This document shows positions 54,170 to 64,000 of a DNA stretch of 64,000 bases, piece after piece. The stretch spans positions 558,001 to 622,000 of the forward strand of contig JAPFBL010000164.1 of NCBI GenBank assembly GCA_026182355.1, given 5' to 3'. The notes under the pieces are model-generated. The model was not told the origin of the DNA and made no database searches. It saw nothing but the letters and a program-made list of their open reading frames with translations. The stretch is from Hermatobates lingyangjiaoensis (lineage: Eukaryota; Arthropoda; Insecta; Hemiptera; Hermatobatidae). Made by a program: the position numbers and the translations under genes. Each line of letters begins with the position of its first letter. The stretch's first letter is position 1.

Positions 54170-54610
54170 GGTGATTAGAAAGAGGGAAGAAGCGTCAAGT
54201 CTACACAAAGAGTGTATCAAACATCGACGCGTTTCGAAAACAGTGTTCATCGTCAGGTTACATCTATAATGTAAAAAATATAAATAAAAATTTTGAAATT
54301 AAATACAGGAAGATAAAAAAAAATATAAACTAATGCAAAATAAGAAGAGTTACATAGCTGCCTCAGTAAGAGGATGTTGGATGTTTAGGACACTGAGGGA
54401 AACAGTAATATGGGAATTCCTTGGCATTCCTTCTGTCTTCCCGCATTACTCTTCTTTCCCTTTATGTCCTAGGACTCCCTAATCACCTAACATCCTCCTT
54501 ACTGAGGCAGCTATGTAACTCTTTTCTTTTATATTGGTTAATAAGTTTGTTGTTTTTCTGTATTCAATTCCAAAATTTGTATTTATATTTTTTGTATTGT
54601 AGATATAACT
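54170..54610. mobile_element. Family E-like inverted pair (E3)
   Basis: The left arm holds a minus-strand module at 54232..54256 (CTGACGA, extra T, GAA/TTC-type hairpin, GAAACGCGTC). The arms then pair through GTTACATAGCTGCCTCAGTA and AGGATGTT with their complements at about 54475..54530 and further AT-rich arms. The right arm lacks the module. Confidence 0.7.
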
Positions 54611-54829
54611 TGGCAATGAATATTAAGTATCCGAGAGCATCGATGCTGGATAAAAATTTGTTTCCTGTTTTATCCCCTTTTTAATCAAGTGGTTAATATA
54701 TAACAATGTTAATAGTTTTTTTTTATTATATGAATAAAGATCATAAATGTTTATTATATAATATATAATAATTTAAACTTGATATAGACTGCCTAAAGTT
54801 GTATGGGGTAGTAATGGAATGACTATGTG

Positions 54830-55580
54830 CCTCTAATAGTCTCTAGAACTCAACTCCAACTTTCGGCTTCACGAGGTTACCCTGTTAACCTGCTATATGC
54901 AGGGACAAACGAAAGAGGAGGAGAAGGTGACCAGGGGTTGGGCGTGGCCACTTCCCTTTCACATCCTTCCAACTTCCCAAATCCTCTCCTCTTATCCCAG
55001 CACCAATTCAAGGCGTAATGCAATCCGTACGGAAGGATGGATGATACAGGGGTTATGTATTATGAACAAAGCCTCAAGGGTAGCCTTAGGGTATATAGCC
55101 TTACTCCGGTATGCGGTGCTCTGCCGGAGCGGACAAAATACTACCGATAGAGATACAGGGATTTTCCCCTTTATGATACTAAGGAGAAGGAAGTACGAAG
55201 ACCATCCTCCGGAAGCGCAGAGGGTCCAGAACTGCTAACTAGCGGGAGCCAACCTCCCACAAGTGCAACTAAGGACCCGAAGAAGACTGTGCCGAAGAAG
55301 GAGAAAGGATGGCTTAATAAAGGCTCGTAGGGAGCCTGAATGATGGTTTGTGCAAATTCTGGAGGAAGAAACACAGTTGCAACTGCTAGCTGACTGTCAG
55401 GCAACTTTGCTGTACAAAGGTAGGTGTTTCGGGGCACTCAGCAAAACCATAGAAAAACTTTTACCACTGGACCCAGCAAAACTGTTGAACTTCTTGGAGG
55501 GGTTGAAGATAACTGCTGGGTACTTAGAATACAGAAGGAGGCAAGTACAATAGTTTTTAAGACGCAGTGCTATAGTCACC
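54830..55580 (+). other. GC-richer block of unknown identity
   Basis: About 750 bp with composition unlike its surroundings. Frames of 60 to 110 codons overlap on both strands. The cleanest plus-strand piece (about 55350..55553) reads TIEKLLPLDPAKLLNFLEGL. Not recognised. It may be a decayed element or an old host sequence. Confidence 0.3.
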
Positions 55581-55584
55581 CTCT

Positions 55585-56600
55585 TATAATAATAATAATA
55601 ATAATAATGCTGTATACTAATAATAGTTTAGATATATTGCCACAGTTATTATTACTTTTTTTGAAGATTTTAATCCTGGTTCGTTAAATTCAATAAAGAC
55701 GAAGTTAGATACCAGAATGTTGTCTCGGGAGTTTGGCACATTTCTGTATATTTTCATGTACATGACAGAATACTATTAATAATCTCGTAACGAATAGGTT
55801 TTTGTTTAGCACTGTTAACTATTATATAACTTTTATAAAGATTACGAACGACTGCTTTATAATAGTGAAGTTTAACTTTATCTAGATTGCTTAACATGGT
55901 AGACTGAAATTAGATGAAATACATCATTTAATATTAGGTTCGGTGGAACTTAAAACTTTAGCACTTATAAACTCGTAACTATTTAAACCGTTATTGCCTC
56001 ATAATAACTATTAACAATTAAGCAGCTCTTAAGGTAAGTTTAATATGAATACATTTGAATTAGGATCCATTTAAATTAAATTTACCTAGTGACTCATTAC
56101 TTAAACCGATTCAACCATAAAAGTTACAAAGATGAAAAATCCATTATTTTGAAAGTTAGTAAGTTTGAATTTTAATAAAGGCGAGAGAGAGTGGGAGATG
56201 GTTGAGATAGAAGGCAGTAAATTCAGTTAGAAGTAAGTTATCTTGACGTAGACTAGTTGTGAGGGGAATTGCAGCGGTGAAAACTTGACTGTCCCCAGTG
56301 ACTGTTTAATAGCACTACTGTTGCCCGTTGCACAAGTGCAAACCAGTATATGCTCAACCGTCTTCTATAATAACACCCGAAAACACCTCAAGTATAATAA
56401 TTAGTTCAGCTTTGGCGCTATTTTATGTACAACTATGAAATGTCTTTATTAACATTACTATTTGAAGTTGTTTTAAACCGCAGAACCGGGAAACATTGCA
56501 GCTTATTAATTGCATAATAATTATTCATTCCCTTTATGACTATTTTAGTTAAACCAACTAAATATACTAAGAGCTATAGTTTCCGTTATATTGTTTATAT
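55585..56600. other. No gene recognised
   Basis: A short TAA repeat at 55588..55607, otherwise AT-rich. Confidence 0.4.
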
Positions 56601-56604
56601 ATAT

Positions 56605-56740
56605 ATATATATAAAGATTTCACATAAACACGTGAAATAACAATCAATGATCAAACCACAATAAGAAAATGGGAAAACAAGACTAAGATCTTTCAACCGT
56701 ATCAAACGGTCTTCGTCAGAGTCAAAAACCCAACAGTTGG
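56605..56740 (-). mobile_element. Family A arm joined to a PLE ORF start
   Basis: After (TA)n, a minus-strand family A arm with a module at 56681..56723 (two bases of the hairpin loop region changed). It runs straight into the plus-strand ORF piece at 56745 through AACCCAACAGTTGGATTATT, the position where other copies turn into their inverted partner. Confidence 0.85.
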
Positions 56741-56744
56741 ATTA

Positions 56745-56900
56745 TTGGAGAACCTTCTCCAACGTTTGGATGAAGGAAAGAAGAAGGTATTCAGAAACCT
56801 TGAAAAACTTGTGAAGAAAATGACATCAGTGAAATACAGTCAGTTGTTCAATCAAATATGCTTAAATGAAGGACTGCTTCCAAATTTTATATATATATAT
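56745..56900 (+). pseudogene. Penelope-like ORF N-terminal fragment, cut at (TA)n
   Basis: Open plus-strand frame: ENLLQRLDEGKKKVFRNLEK, LVKKMTSVKYSQLFN, QICLNEGLLPNF, then (TA)n. It matches the FN-x-x-C-x-x-E-x-L-x-P pattern of the pieces at 25922, 27005 and 37700. It lies next to a family A arm, which links family A to a PLE. Confidence 0.7.
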
Positions 56901-56917
56901 ATATATATATATTCGAT

Positions 56918-57080
56918 GGAAGTATGATCTGAAACGGACAAATATAGTTCAGTGTACAAAAAGAAACATAGAGAAATTAAAAACACATATTTAGAGTCTC
57001 TAATTGTTGGTTTGAACCGTCTTCATGAGAGATAGGAGAGGGAAACCAAGCGCATTGGTTCAGAGACGAGCTTCCAAAAC
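56918..57080 (-). mobile_element. Family D solo arm
   Basis: Starts at (TA)n with ATTCGATGGAAGTATGATCT, then AGAGTCTCTAATTGTTGG, a damaged module (57005..57028, CATGAAGA and CAACA for GAAA), and AACCAAGCGCATTGGTTCAG. Confidence 0.75.
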
Positions 57081-57139
57081 AAACAAAACATGTAAGTTGA
57101 AATATTCAAGTTATTTACCCAACATAAAATAACATTAAT

Positions 57140-57240
57140 GAAAATGACCGTTTGTTATGGTTGAAAGATCTTAGTCTTGTTTTCCTATTTCATTTGTGGT
57201 TTGATCATTGATTGTTATTTCACGTGTTTATGAGGTTTAT
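57140..57240 (+). mobile_element. Family A distal fragment
   Basis: GACCGTTTGTTATGGTTGAA, AGATCTTAGTCTTGTTTTCC and the outer TTTCACGTGTTTATGA. The CTGACGA core is missing and there is no (TA)n. Confidence 0.75.
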
Positions 57241-57244
57241 ACCC

Positions 57245-58810
57245 TTTTATAGGTATTCTGTTCAACCTTTTACATTAGATACTCGTACCTTAAACACGAC
57301 CACAATAGTTATGGCATAAGTATACTAAACTTTTTTACTGCATGATTTATATCAACTTTTATCACTGAATTGTACAGTTTTTTTTTGTTCAAATGAATAC
57401 ATAAGATACCTGTCTAGTAGATTATACTTGAATAGTGTATATGTAATGAATAAGGTAGGATTATTCAGTAGGGAATAAAGGCAAAAGGAAGGAAATGTGT
57501 AAAGTTATTGAAAACTAAAGTTTGAGCCCTTAACATTAACTCCGACACCCAACTGGAGTTTTTCAAAGCCTTTGCTAAGTTAAATCCTTTTGGGGTTACA
57601 AAGACATTAAAGAAAGAAAGAATACCTTTCAAAGAATATTCATGCTTGTACATACAGAAGAGTTTACAAGTAACAATATCAGAATGCAGACATCTTTAGG
57701 ATTAACATATTTTATGGAAATATAATTTAATATTTAAATATAGTATAGTATAATATAATTAGTTAATAATATAATTATAAATTATATACTATAATCTTAT
57801 AATATAATTAGTATAATATAATAGAATAGAATAATTTATACTATTTAATAGTATATTACTTTTTTGGTTATATTATATTCTGAGAAATATTTAAATATTT
57901 TTATAAATATATCTTAAGTGTTGACACAGAAAGATTGTAATCAGTTTGTTATATTTTTGCTTCATAATAAAATTGGATTCATTTTGATCTACTTGTTTTT
58001 AGATCATCTAAGAATTCAATATTAATTAATTATAATATAACTCATTCATTCAGATAAACTTTCCAATATAATAGACTTATCTTAGTTTTATAATATATAA
58101 ATATTATTGATTCTCGCCTACTGAGGCAATAATAAATGTATTAACACTTTCTTTTATATAATATGTATTATATTTAAAACAGATATTATTTTATGTAATT
58201 ATAATAATAAATTACAAATAGAGTATTGCAATAAATAAAAGCCATATACATTACTTTGTAAATATGTTTCATATTTATTTATTAGCTATTCATTTTATTC
58301 ATTCATTATTTATTCATTTTATTTTTATTTATTAAATATCTCCCTGAGAAGTATTACATGCATAAGAATTTTATTTAATTGTATTTTATAATTAAAATAG
58401 TAGTTATTGCAAAATAACTAGCAAATCACATCCAGATTGACGTCTGATTGGTGCAAACCACGTAACAACATTAATAAATTACAGCATTTCTAAAATATAA
58501 AAAGTTCGTGATATTTAAATGTAGCAACTCATTCTTGGTACTAATTTCAAAAGAAATTAAAGAAATTTTCATTGAAATGATGGAATAAACAAATTGTTCA
58601 AAGTGTTAAGATATTTTTCGATTTAGTATACAAATATGGAATAAATTAGTTATTTATATAAATTAAAATGAATAAATAATATTATATAATAAATTAAATA
58701 TAAAAATATAAATAGATAAAATATATGTCTTTTTTAAGTAAAACTGCACTCATAATTTGAGATATACTTTATTAAAACCTACTATGGTTTAGGTTCTTGC
58801 GTAAAAAATA
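57245..58810. other. Extremely AT-rich DNA, no gene recognised
   Basis: 57700..58760 is almost only A and T with ATATAATTA-type phrases. A 62-codon minus-strand frame near 57465..57653 has no family resemblance. Confidence 0.45.
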
Positions 58811-58814
58811 TAAG

Positions 58815-59235
58815 TAAATCAGACTATTGTATATCTATTGTGATTTTGTGTTAAGAGTAAGTACGCCGTACACTAACGTACTGTTGTATATCTACAATGA
58901 TTTCGTACTAAAAGAAATTAGGCCTTACATTATCGTACAATTGACTATCGTGATTTGGTACCAAGATGAATATGCAATATACTCTCGTACATCGTATGTG
59001 TATGGTATCGTACATGTATGTATAGTAGACAGTACACTATCGTACTTTAATATATTTATTGTGATTAGATACTAATGTAAATAAACCATACACTCTCGTA
59101 CTATCCACTGTACTAAGGGTAGATAAGCCATATACTATCATAAACTCAATGTGTATCGTTATTTAGTACAAAGACGAAGTAGACCTACAAAATAATACTA
59201 ACGTATGCCTTTTGTGATTTGGTAAAATCGACTTA
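58815..59235 (+). repeat. Degenerate minisatellite, unit about 65 to 75 bp
   Basis: Phrases like TATCGTGATTTGGTACCAAG and CATACACTCTCGTAC recur about six times with variation. The 82-codon frame over it is a by-product. Confidence 0.75.
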
Positions 59236-59259
59236 GAAATGTATTTATAATAAAGTAAT

Positions 59260-59572
59260 GGGCCAGGTTAGCCTAGTGGGAACGTGCTCTCGTCTCGACC
59301 CTTAGGTCCATGGTTCAATACCTACCTTCGATTTATTCACGCGAAAGGTGAATAATTCTGATAACGTCGTCCGTCGAAGAGGACATTAAGCTGTCTATCC
59401 CGAGCCTATACAATGTCAGGTACTCATTAAAGATTCCTACTCTAAATAAATTTGACGTAGGCAAAATTTAAGACTTCTAATGTAGTAGAATGTTCATTGT
59501 ATGATATCAAAAAGGGTCAATGTTCAGCCTATATGTGTTTCTTGTTGACTACCACTGCAACATAACCTAAAC
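59260..59572 (+). mobile_element. tRNA-derived SINE, type A tail
   Basis: Head GGGCCAGGTTAGCCTAGTGG, B-box region ATGGTTCAATACC, body TCAGGTACTCATTAAAGATT, tail ACTGCAACATAACCTAAACT. Confidence 0.9.
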
Positions 59573-60500
59573 TATAGAAAAGTAAAAATCTATACATTGA
59601 CAGGTGAAAATCAAAATGCAAACAAACTATAATAAAGTGAAAGAACGTTTTATAATTCCGTTTTTAACCTTTTAACTGATAACCAATTTAACTTACCTAA
59701 AATATTACCAATGATAACCTAAACAAACATGTCAAACTACATTTGGACTCTATGGAAAACATTCAGTTAAAGAGAGAGCATTATATGTAAAGATGTTGAC
59801 TTCTTTATTATTGTTATGTGCACAATATGCTGACTTAATATCAACAAATTAATTACAATTTTTCTTTATCAACTTTTAAGAACTTTTTAAATATATGAAT
59901 ATATTTCATAAGATATCTTTATTATACTTGTGGTGAAGAAACAGCAAACATATTCTTGCGGTAAACATATCATAGTTAACTGTTCTTGGTGATAAACAAC
60001 TCTCTTAGTCTGGGAACTGAATTAATAACAATAATGAATATGTCAGCATTTCTAGTCTTATAAGCTAAACTTTAATTTAAAGAATTATTAATTATTTCAA
60101 ATGTTCACATCAAAATGATGAACAACAAACAACTAAAAGGTAAAAAATAAAAAAAAATTAAGAACATGGTTCTATGATTAGCATAGATAAATAGGTGAGA
60201 GATGAAAGGGCATTCTGAACTGATGAATACGTAATGAAGACAGTGAATGTTAGGTTGAGACACTGACTATGGGAGAGAAAACGAGTTAGATTATATGTGG
60301 GAGGCTAATGTATACAACTTACGATCGTGTGGTATTGTTTATCAACTCAGTAGAAACGTTTTATTTTAATAATCTTAAGTAATTGTTAGAAATATGTATT
60401 TTTTACTCCACATCCATTCTTGGTCACATATATTCCAGGAGGATATTTCTTAAATGATTTAGCCTAGTTAATTTTATGCTTTAGTAATATCAGGCAGAGG

Positions 60501-60793
60501 GGGCCAGGTTAGCTCAGTGGTTAAAGTGCTCGCCTCTGGGTTGATTGTGGGGTTCCATCCCCACCTGGCTCTCGATTTATTCACGCGGAAGGTGAATACA
60601 TCTGAGTGCGTCATCCCTCGGAGAAGATTTTAAGCCGTCGGTCCCGAGCCTGTACGATATCAGGTACTCGTTAAAGACCCCCTACTCGAAATGCACTTGA
60701 GTTAGGCAAAATGTAGGACTCCCAATGTAGAATCTGTAGAATCACCAATGAAACAAAAAGCCGGTAAACCACTGACGTTATTATCCACTAGGG
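60501..60793 (+). mobile_element. tRNA-derived SINE, type B tail (best head)
   Basis: The head GGCCAGGTTAGCTCAGTGG (A-box region), GTGCTCGCCTCTGG and GGGGTTCCATCCCCACC (B-box region) is the most tRNA-like in the window. The body is standard. After AATGTAGAATC it ends in TAGAATCACCAATGAAACAA and GTTATTATCCACTAGGGG, the type B end. An internal RNA polymerase III promoter is expected from the two boxes. Confidence 0.9.
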
Positions 60794-60799
60794 GATTGA

Positions 60800-62935
60800 T
60801 TAAAAATAAAAAAAATTAGGCAAGCCTGATAAATACATTGTACAGTGTAAATCACTTGTTGCTCACTGTGGTCACTGTTCAGAGTGGCCGACAGGGAGAA
60901 TCTGTTGCATATCTCTTTTAAAGAACTCCTTGCAGATAACCATGACTGGTCCATGAACAGTATCAGGTTACAGCCATGCACCTTAAACCATTCTGTGTAC
61001 ATTCTTGGTTCATCCAATATGTGTTCCCACTTGCAGCGTCTGTTGTACCATCAGCCGGTGAATACTCCACCTTCTTGTTAGAGCACTGAAGTTATTGGAG
61101 GACAGGACTACTCACTCCTTGCAATTTTAGGATTACCCTAGAATATATTAGGATTTAGTCGTTCCCCCTTATGGAAAATGCCCATTATCCCGGGACCAGG
61201 CCTCTCCTAAGTGAGTACCAGTTTTCAACTCCAACTGCCTAAGTATGGACAATGATAAAGGTTGAGGGTCAAGTTCCCTCTTGTTGCTTTACGATCTACC
61301 TCCCGAGAACATACTCTTTCTCAATCATCGACTACCTAGAAGTCTACCCTTCCTGGGTGAAGAACCAAAGATACAATGAGTCCAACACGAAGGAAGAGGC
61401 ATGCAGGACAACATAACAAGTCCCACCTAGGCTACCCCCGCCCCCATGATACCGACACGAGCTCTCGGCAAGTTATTAACACTGAGGACAGTTATTGGGT
61501 GGAGGGAAATTCTTGGCATTAACACCCTCGCCTATGCAACTCGCCGTATAGATGGATACCTAACCGATAATAAGCCATACTCTAAGTCCCTAGTACAATT
61601 CAAAAGGTGTTAAATATGTATGCCATAAAATTATAGGAAAAATAATTAAATACTTACGATATATTACCTAGAAAATCTATTCTCCTGATAATTTTAGGTA
61701 AAAAATTCTGAGTGGCCTACACTAATTTTTACTATAAGTAAACATAATATTAAACTTGTTGGCAATCAATTGAGTACTGGTTCTATTTTATTGTGACTAA
61801 CGTACGACGTAATATCAAACTCTTCAATTATCAGCAATGGCTTCATTTGTTTTAATGTGGCTATAGTAATTTCATCGGTTATTACAAATAACCGATCCAG
61901 AACAATCTGATATGTCATCATTATTATTATTATTGAACTGAGGTCCTGAATCTCATCGGCTTGTGCTACTGTGGTCATACACAATTCGATATCTATATCT
62001 GTATTTATAAAATAAGCTCAAAATATTTTTTTGTGTAAGTATTTTTGAAATTGATTGTGTTAATTTACTTTTGCGGTGGGTATAGTTTCCCTTATGGAAA
62101 TGATTATTTAGCTGAAATTTATCAGTTTTGTTAAAATAGAACTTTTATCATTTCTAATGTAATAGAACTTTTCCAATATTGTAAGCTCATGAAAAATTAT
62201 AGTTTTTAACTTAATAGAAAAGTTTAAGATCATCGACTCATTGGAGAAGTGGTTTACATGTGATAGTCTTGTTGTCATAAAAAACTGAAAAAGCACCTCC
62301 CCCATGCTCAGTTATTACCCAAAATTAATAAAACTCTCAAACAGACAAAGGCTAACAACTAGATTTAATGACTGACAACTAGAGAGATTAATTGCAACAT
62401 TCTCTCTAAACAAACACCCTTCACTCTGGAGAATGCCATAAACTATATGGTTGTTTGGTTTATGCTTATATAGTTCTGAGCATTTTATTGTTCTTACTTA
62501 TCATAATCAAATCATTAAAAATCCTTTCTTTAAATTTCTTTTATTACACCATAAAAGAGGAATTCTGTTGTTTTTATTTTGAAAAAAAATGTTTAATTAA
62601 TTGTAAACAAATCCGTCAATTGCAACAGGTACTGTTGTAATTAATGAGTTTTCAGTTTGTATTTCCTTTCAAATATGTTTCCTTTTGGAGTAATCAGAAT
62701 TTTTTGAAACTTTTTTCGAGCATGCTAATTTTATTTTATTTCCTTATAAAATTGTCTACACCTACAATTAGCCGCTATGCGTTAACAAAAAAAATCTTGT
62801 TAAATAGTAAAATTTACCAGAACTACCATTTCCTATTTACATAATTTAAAAAAAAGAGTACTAAGTTCATATATTTCTACATATTTAAATTCCTTTTTAT
62901 TTATTTACACATGAAATAATATCATTTTTCTAATT
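60800..62935. other. No gene recognised; GC-richer block at 61000..61600
   Basis: 61000..61600 is GC-richer (CCACCTAGGCTACCCCCGCC) with no frame longer than about 70 codons. A (TTA)n tract lies at 61918. The rest is AT-rich. Confidence 0.35.
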
Positions 62936-63016
62936 TCTTATATTGGTTTAGGCATTGGTATGTATATATATATATATATGAAGTTTAAAGGACAATTCTT
63001 CAAAAATACGAATATA

Positions 63017-63017
<1 letters not shown>

Positions 63018-63066
<49 letters not shown>
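63018..63066. repeat. (TA)n microsatellite
   Basis: About 48 bp of TA, with further TA-rich tracts at 62959 and 63140..63190. Confidence 0.95.
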
Positions 63067-63067
<1 letters not shown>

Positions 63068-63191
63068 CCTTAAATTACACAAAGCACGACACAGAAAAGA
63101 GAATAAAAAGAACACTTACAGAATTTAATATTTCGAATATATATTATATATATATATTACTTGTATTATTATATTACATGTATATATATAT

Positions 63192-63430
63192 ACACTTTTT
63201 CGATGAAAATACGATCCGAAATGGACAAATACAGTTCAATGTACATAAAGAAACATAGAGAAATTAAAAACACAAACTTACAGTCTCTAATTTTCGGTTG
63301 AACCGTCTTCAGGAGAAATAAAGAAGGGAAACCAAGCGCACTGGAAGACGGTTCAACCGAAAATTAGAGACTGTAAGTTTGTGTTTTTAATTTCTCTATG
63401 TTTCTTTATTTACATTGAACTATATATATA
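63192..63430. mobile_element. Family D inverted pair
   Basis: The left arm runs from (TA)n through TCGATGAAAATACGATCCGA to the minus-strand module at 63284..63316 and CCAAGCGCACTGGAAGACGG. The right arm repeats the distal half (GACGGTTCAACCGAAAATTA) and ends at (TA)n near 63421. The right arm has lost its CTGAAGA start (CTGGAAGA). Confidence 0.85.
63284..63316 (-). ncRNA. Hammerhead-like ribozyme candidate, family D (best copy)
   Basis: TCTC, CTGAAGA, extra C, hairpin GGT-TCA-ACC, GAA, palindrome AATT, A, GAGA. Stem I TCTC/GAGA, stem II GGT/ACC and all core bases are intact. Confidence 0.65.
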
Positions 63431-63434
63431 TTAC

Positions 63435-64000
63435 AATATTATATTGTACAGCACATCATGTGATTTCAAAGTGGGGTTTTGGTAAGTCCCTATCTGATAC
63501 AGTTAGCTACTAGAAAGTTAGAAGGTGTAAATTTTAGTCAGCGGGATTGTCTTTGATCATATGTTTCCCTTTGACCACAGCAAATTAACTAAGCACCCAA
63601 TCAAACTTCCCTTTCCCTTTACATTTCAGTCAAATACTCTCCATCTGCCTTTCAACAGTATCGATTAAATGGTACCAACATCGAAAATCACATTACTCGT
63701 TTTCTTTTAATTATAGGTTTGAAGAAAAAAAACTACTTTTTATTTTGATATAATAATTTAAGTATATAAATTTAACTCATCTATCATATTTATCATTATT
63801 TTGTTATAATAAAGAATGATTCATCTATTTTTATATACATATTAAAAAAAACATCTGGACCAGGACTTTTAGAATTATACACTATTTGATATCATCGATA
63901 TTTGCATATATGACAGATTTTTTTAATTATTGGATAAAACAGAATCAATGTTTAGACCATTCCAACTATTGTTCTTTCTTTTTATATACCTACTTATTTA
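63435..64000. other. No gene recognised
   Basis: AT-rich; nothing supported. Confidence 0.4.

Noticed and set aside
54897..55238. 113-codon plus-strand frame in the GC-richer block
   Set aside because: It overlaps other open frames on both strands and shows no motif; open length is expected at this GC content.
58827..59075. 82-codon frame rich in Tyr, Ile and Val
   Set aside because: Produced by the degenerate 65 to 75 bp minisatellite.
1..64000. CRISPR arrays, bacterial operons, origins and riboswitches
   Set aside because: Composition, microsatellites, SINEs and LINEs show an animal nuclear genome; no direct-repeat/spacer pattern of CRISPR type was seen.

Overview
This is a repeat-dominated, AT-rich stretch of an animal nuclear genome. 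I found no host protein-coding gene I can support. Every coding piece I recognise is a remnant of a mobile element: Penelope-like elements (PLEs), jockey-type and RTE-type LINEs, and hAT DNA transposons, beside many copies of one tRNA-derived SINE family. The jockey-type LINEs and a SINE tail rich in CCTAA (the complement of the arthropod telomere unit TTAGG) make an arthropod the best guess, but this is an inference and weakly held.

The main theme is a large set of short elements, usually arranged as inverted repeats and usually bounded by (TA)n microsatellites. At least eight sequence families (called A to H here) carry the same small module: CTGANGA, one extra base, a hairpin, then GAA, then a short self-complementary palindrome starting with A and ending with T, then a base that is C, T or A but never G. 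Sequence on both sides of the module can pair as a further stem. This is the layout of a hammerhead ribozyme with a very short stem III that can only form between two copies, as reported for the variant hammerheads of PLEs. One copy (52285..52982) has the module directly downstream of a PLE GIY-YIG endonuclease frame on the same strand, which ties the modules to PLEs. Families A and H, and pieces near 26000 and 27100, carry the start of a PLE reading frame, repeatedly cut at almost the same codons where it meets (TA)n.

Layout: 1-6.3 kb, families D, A and E, one SINE and a tRNA-Arg relic. 6.9-7.9 kb, a 135-bp tandem repeat interrupted by a hAT element with an 8-bp target duplication. 8.5-10 kb, a dense cluster of families B, D, F and G. 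11-14 kb, solo modules, a LINE C-terminal relic, a SINE and a minisatellite. 15-17 kb, tandem repeats. 19.7-20.4 kb, a second, non-autonomous hAT element with a perfect 8-bp duplication. 21.6-23.2 kb, two PLE endonuclease remnants. 24-28.8 kb, families A, B, C, D, G and PLE N-terminal pieces. 30.4-31.8 kb, a 5'-truncated jockey-type LINE with a 12-bp target duplication. 33-36.5 kb, SINEs and a second LINE. 37.4-38.6 kb, family H and an RTE relic. 41.5-43.7 kb, mostly family A. 44.8-47.9 kb, a SINE, a terminal-inverted-repeat candidate and a GC-rich block. 50-53 kb, families A, B and G and the PLE with a linked ribozyme. 54-57 kb, families E, A and D. 58.8-60.8 kb, a minisatellite and two SINEs. 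63.2-63.4 kb, a final family D inverted pair.

The parts do not act as a pathway. They look like several generations of insertions, many of them in simple-sequence DNA. The possible new biology is the diversity of self-cleaving RNA candidates, above all family G, whose core differs from the hammerhead consensus yet is retained in several copies.
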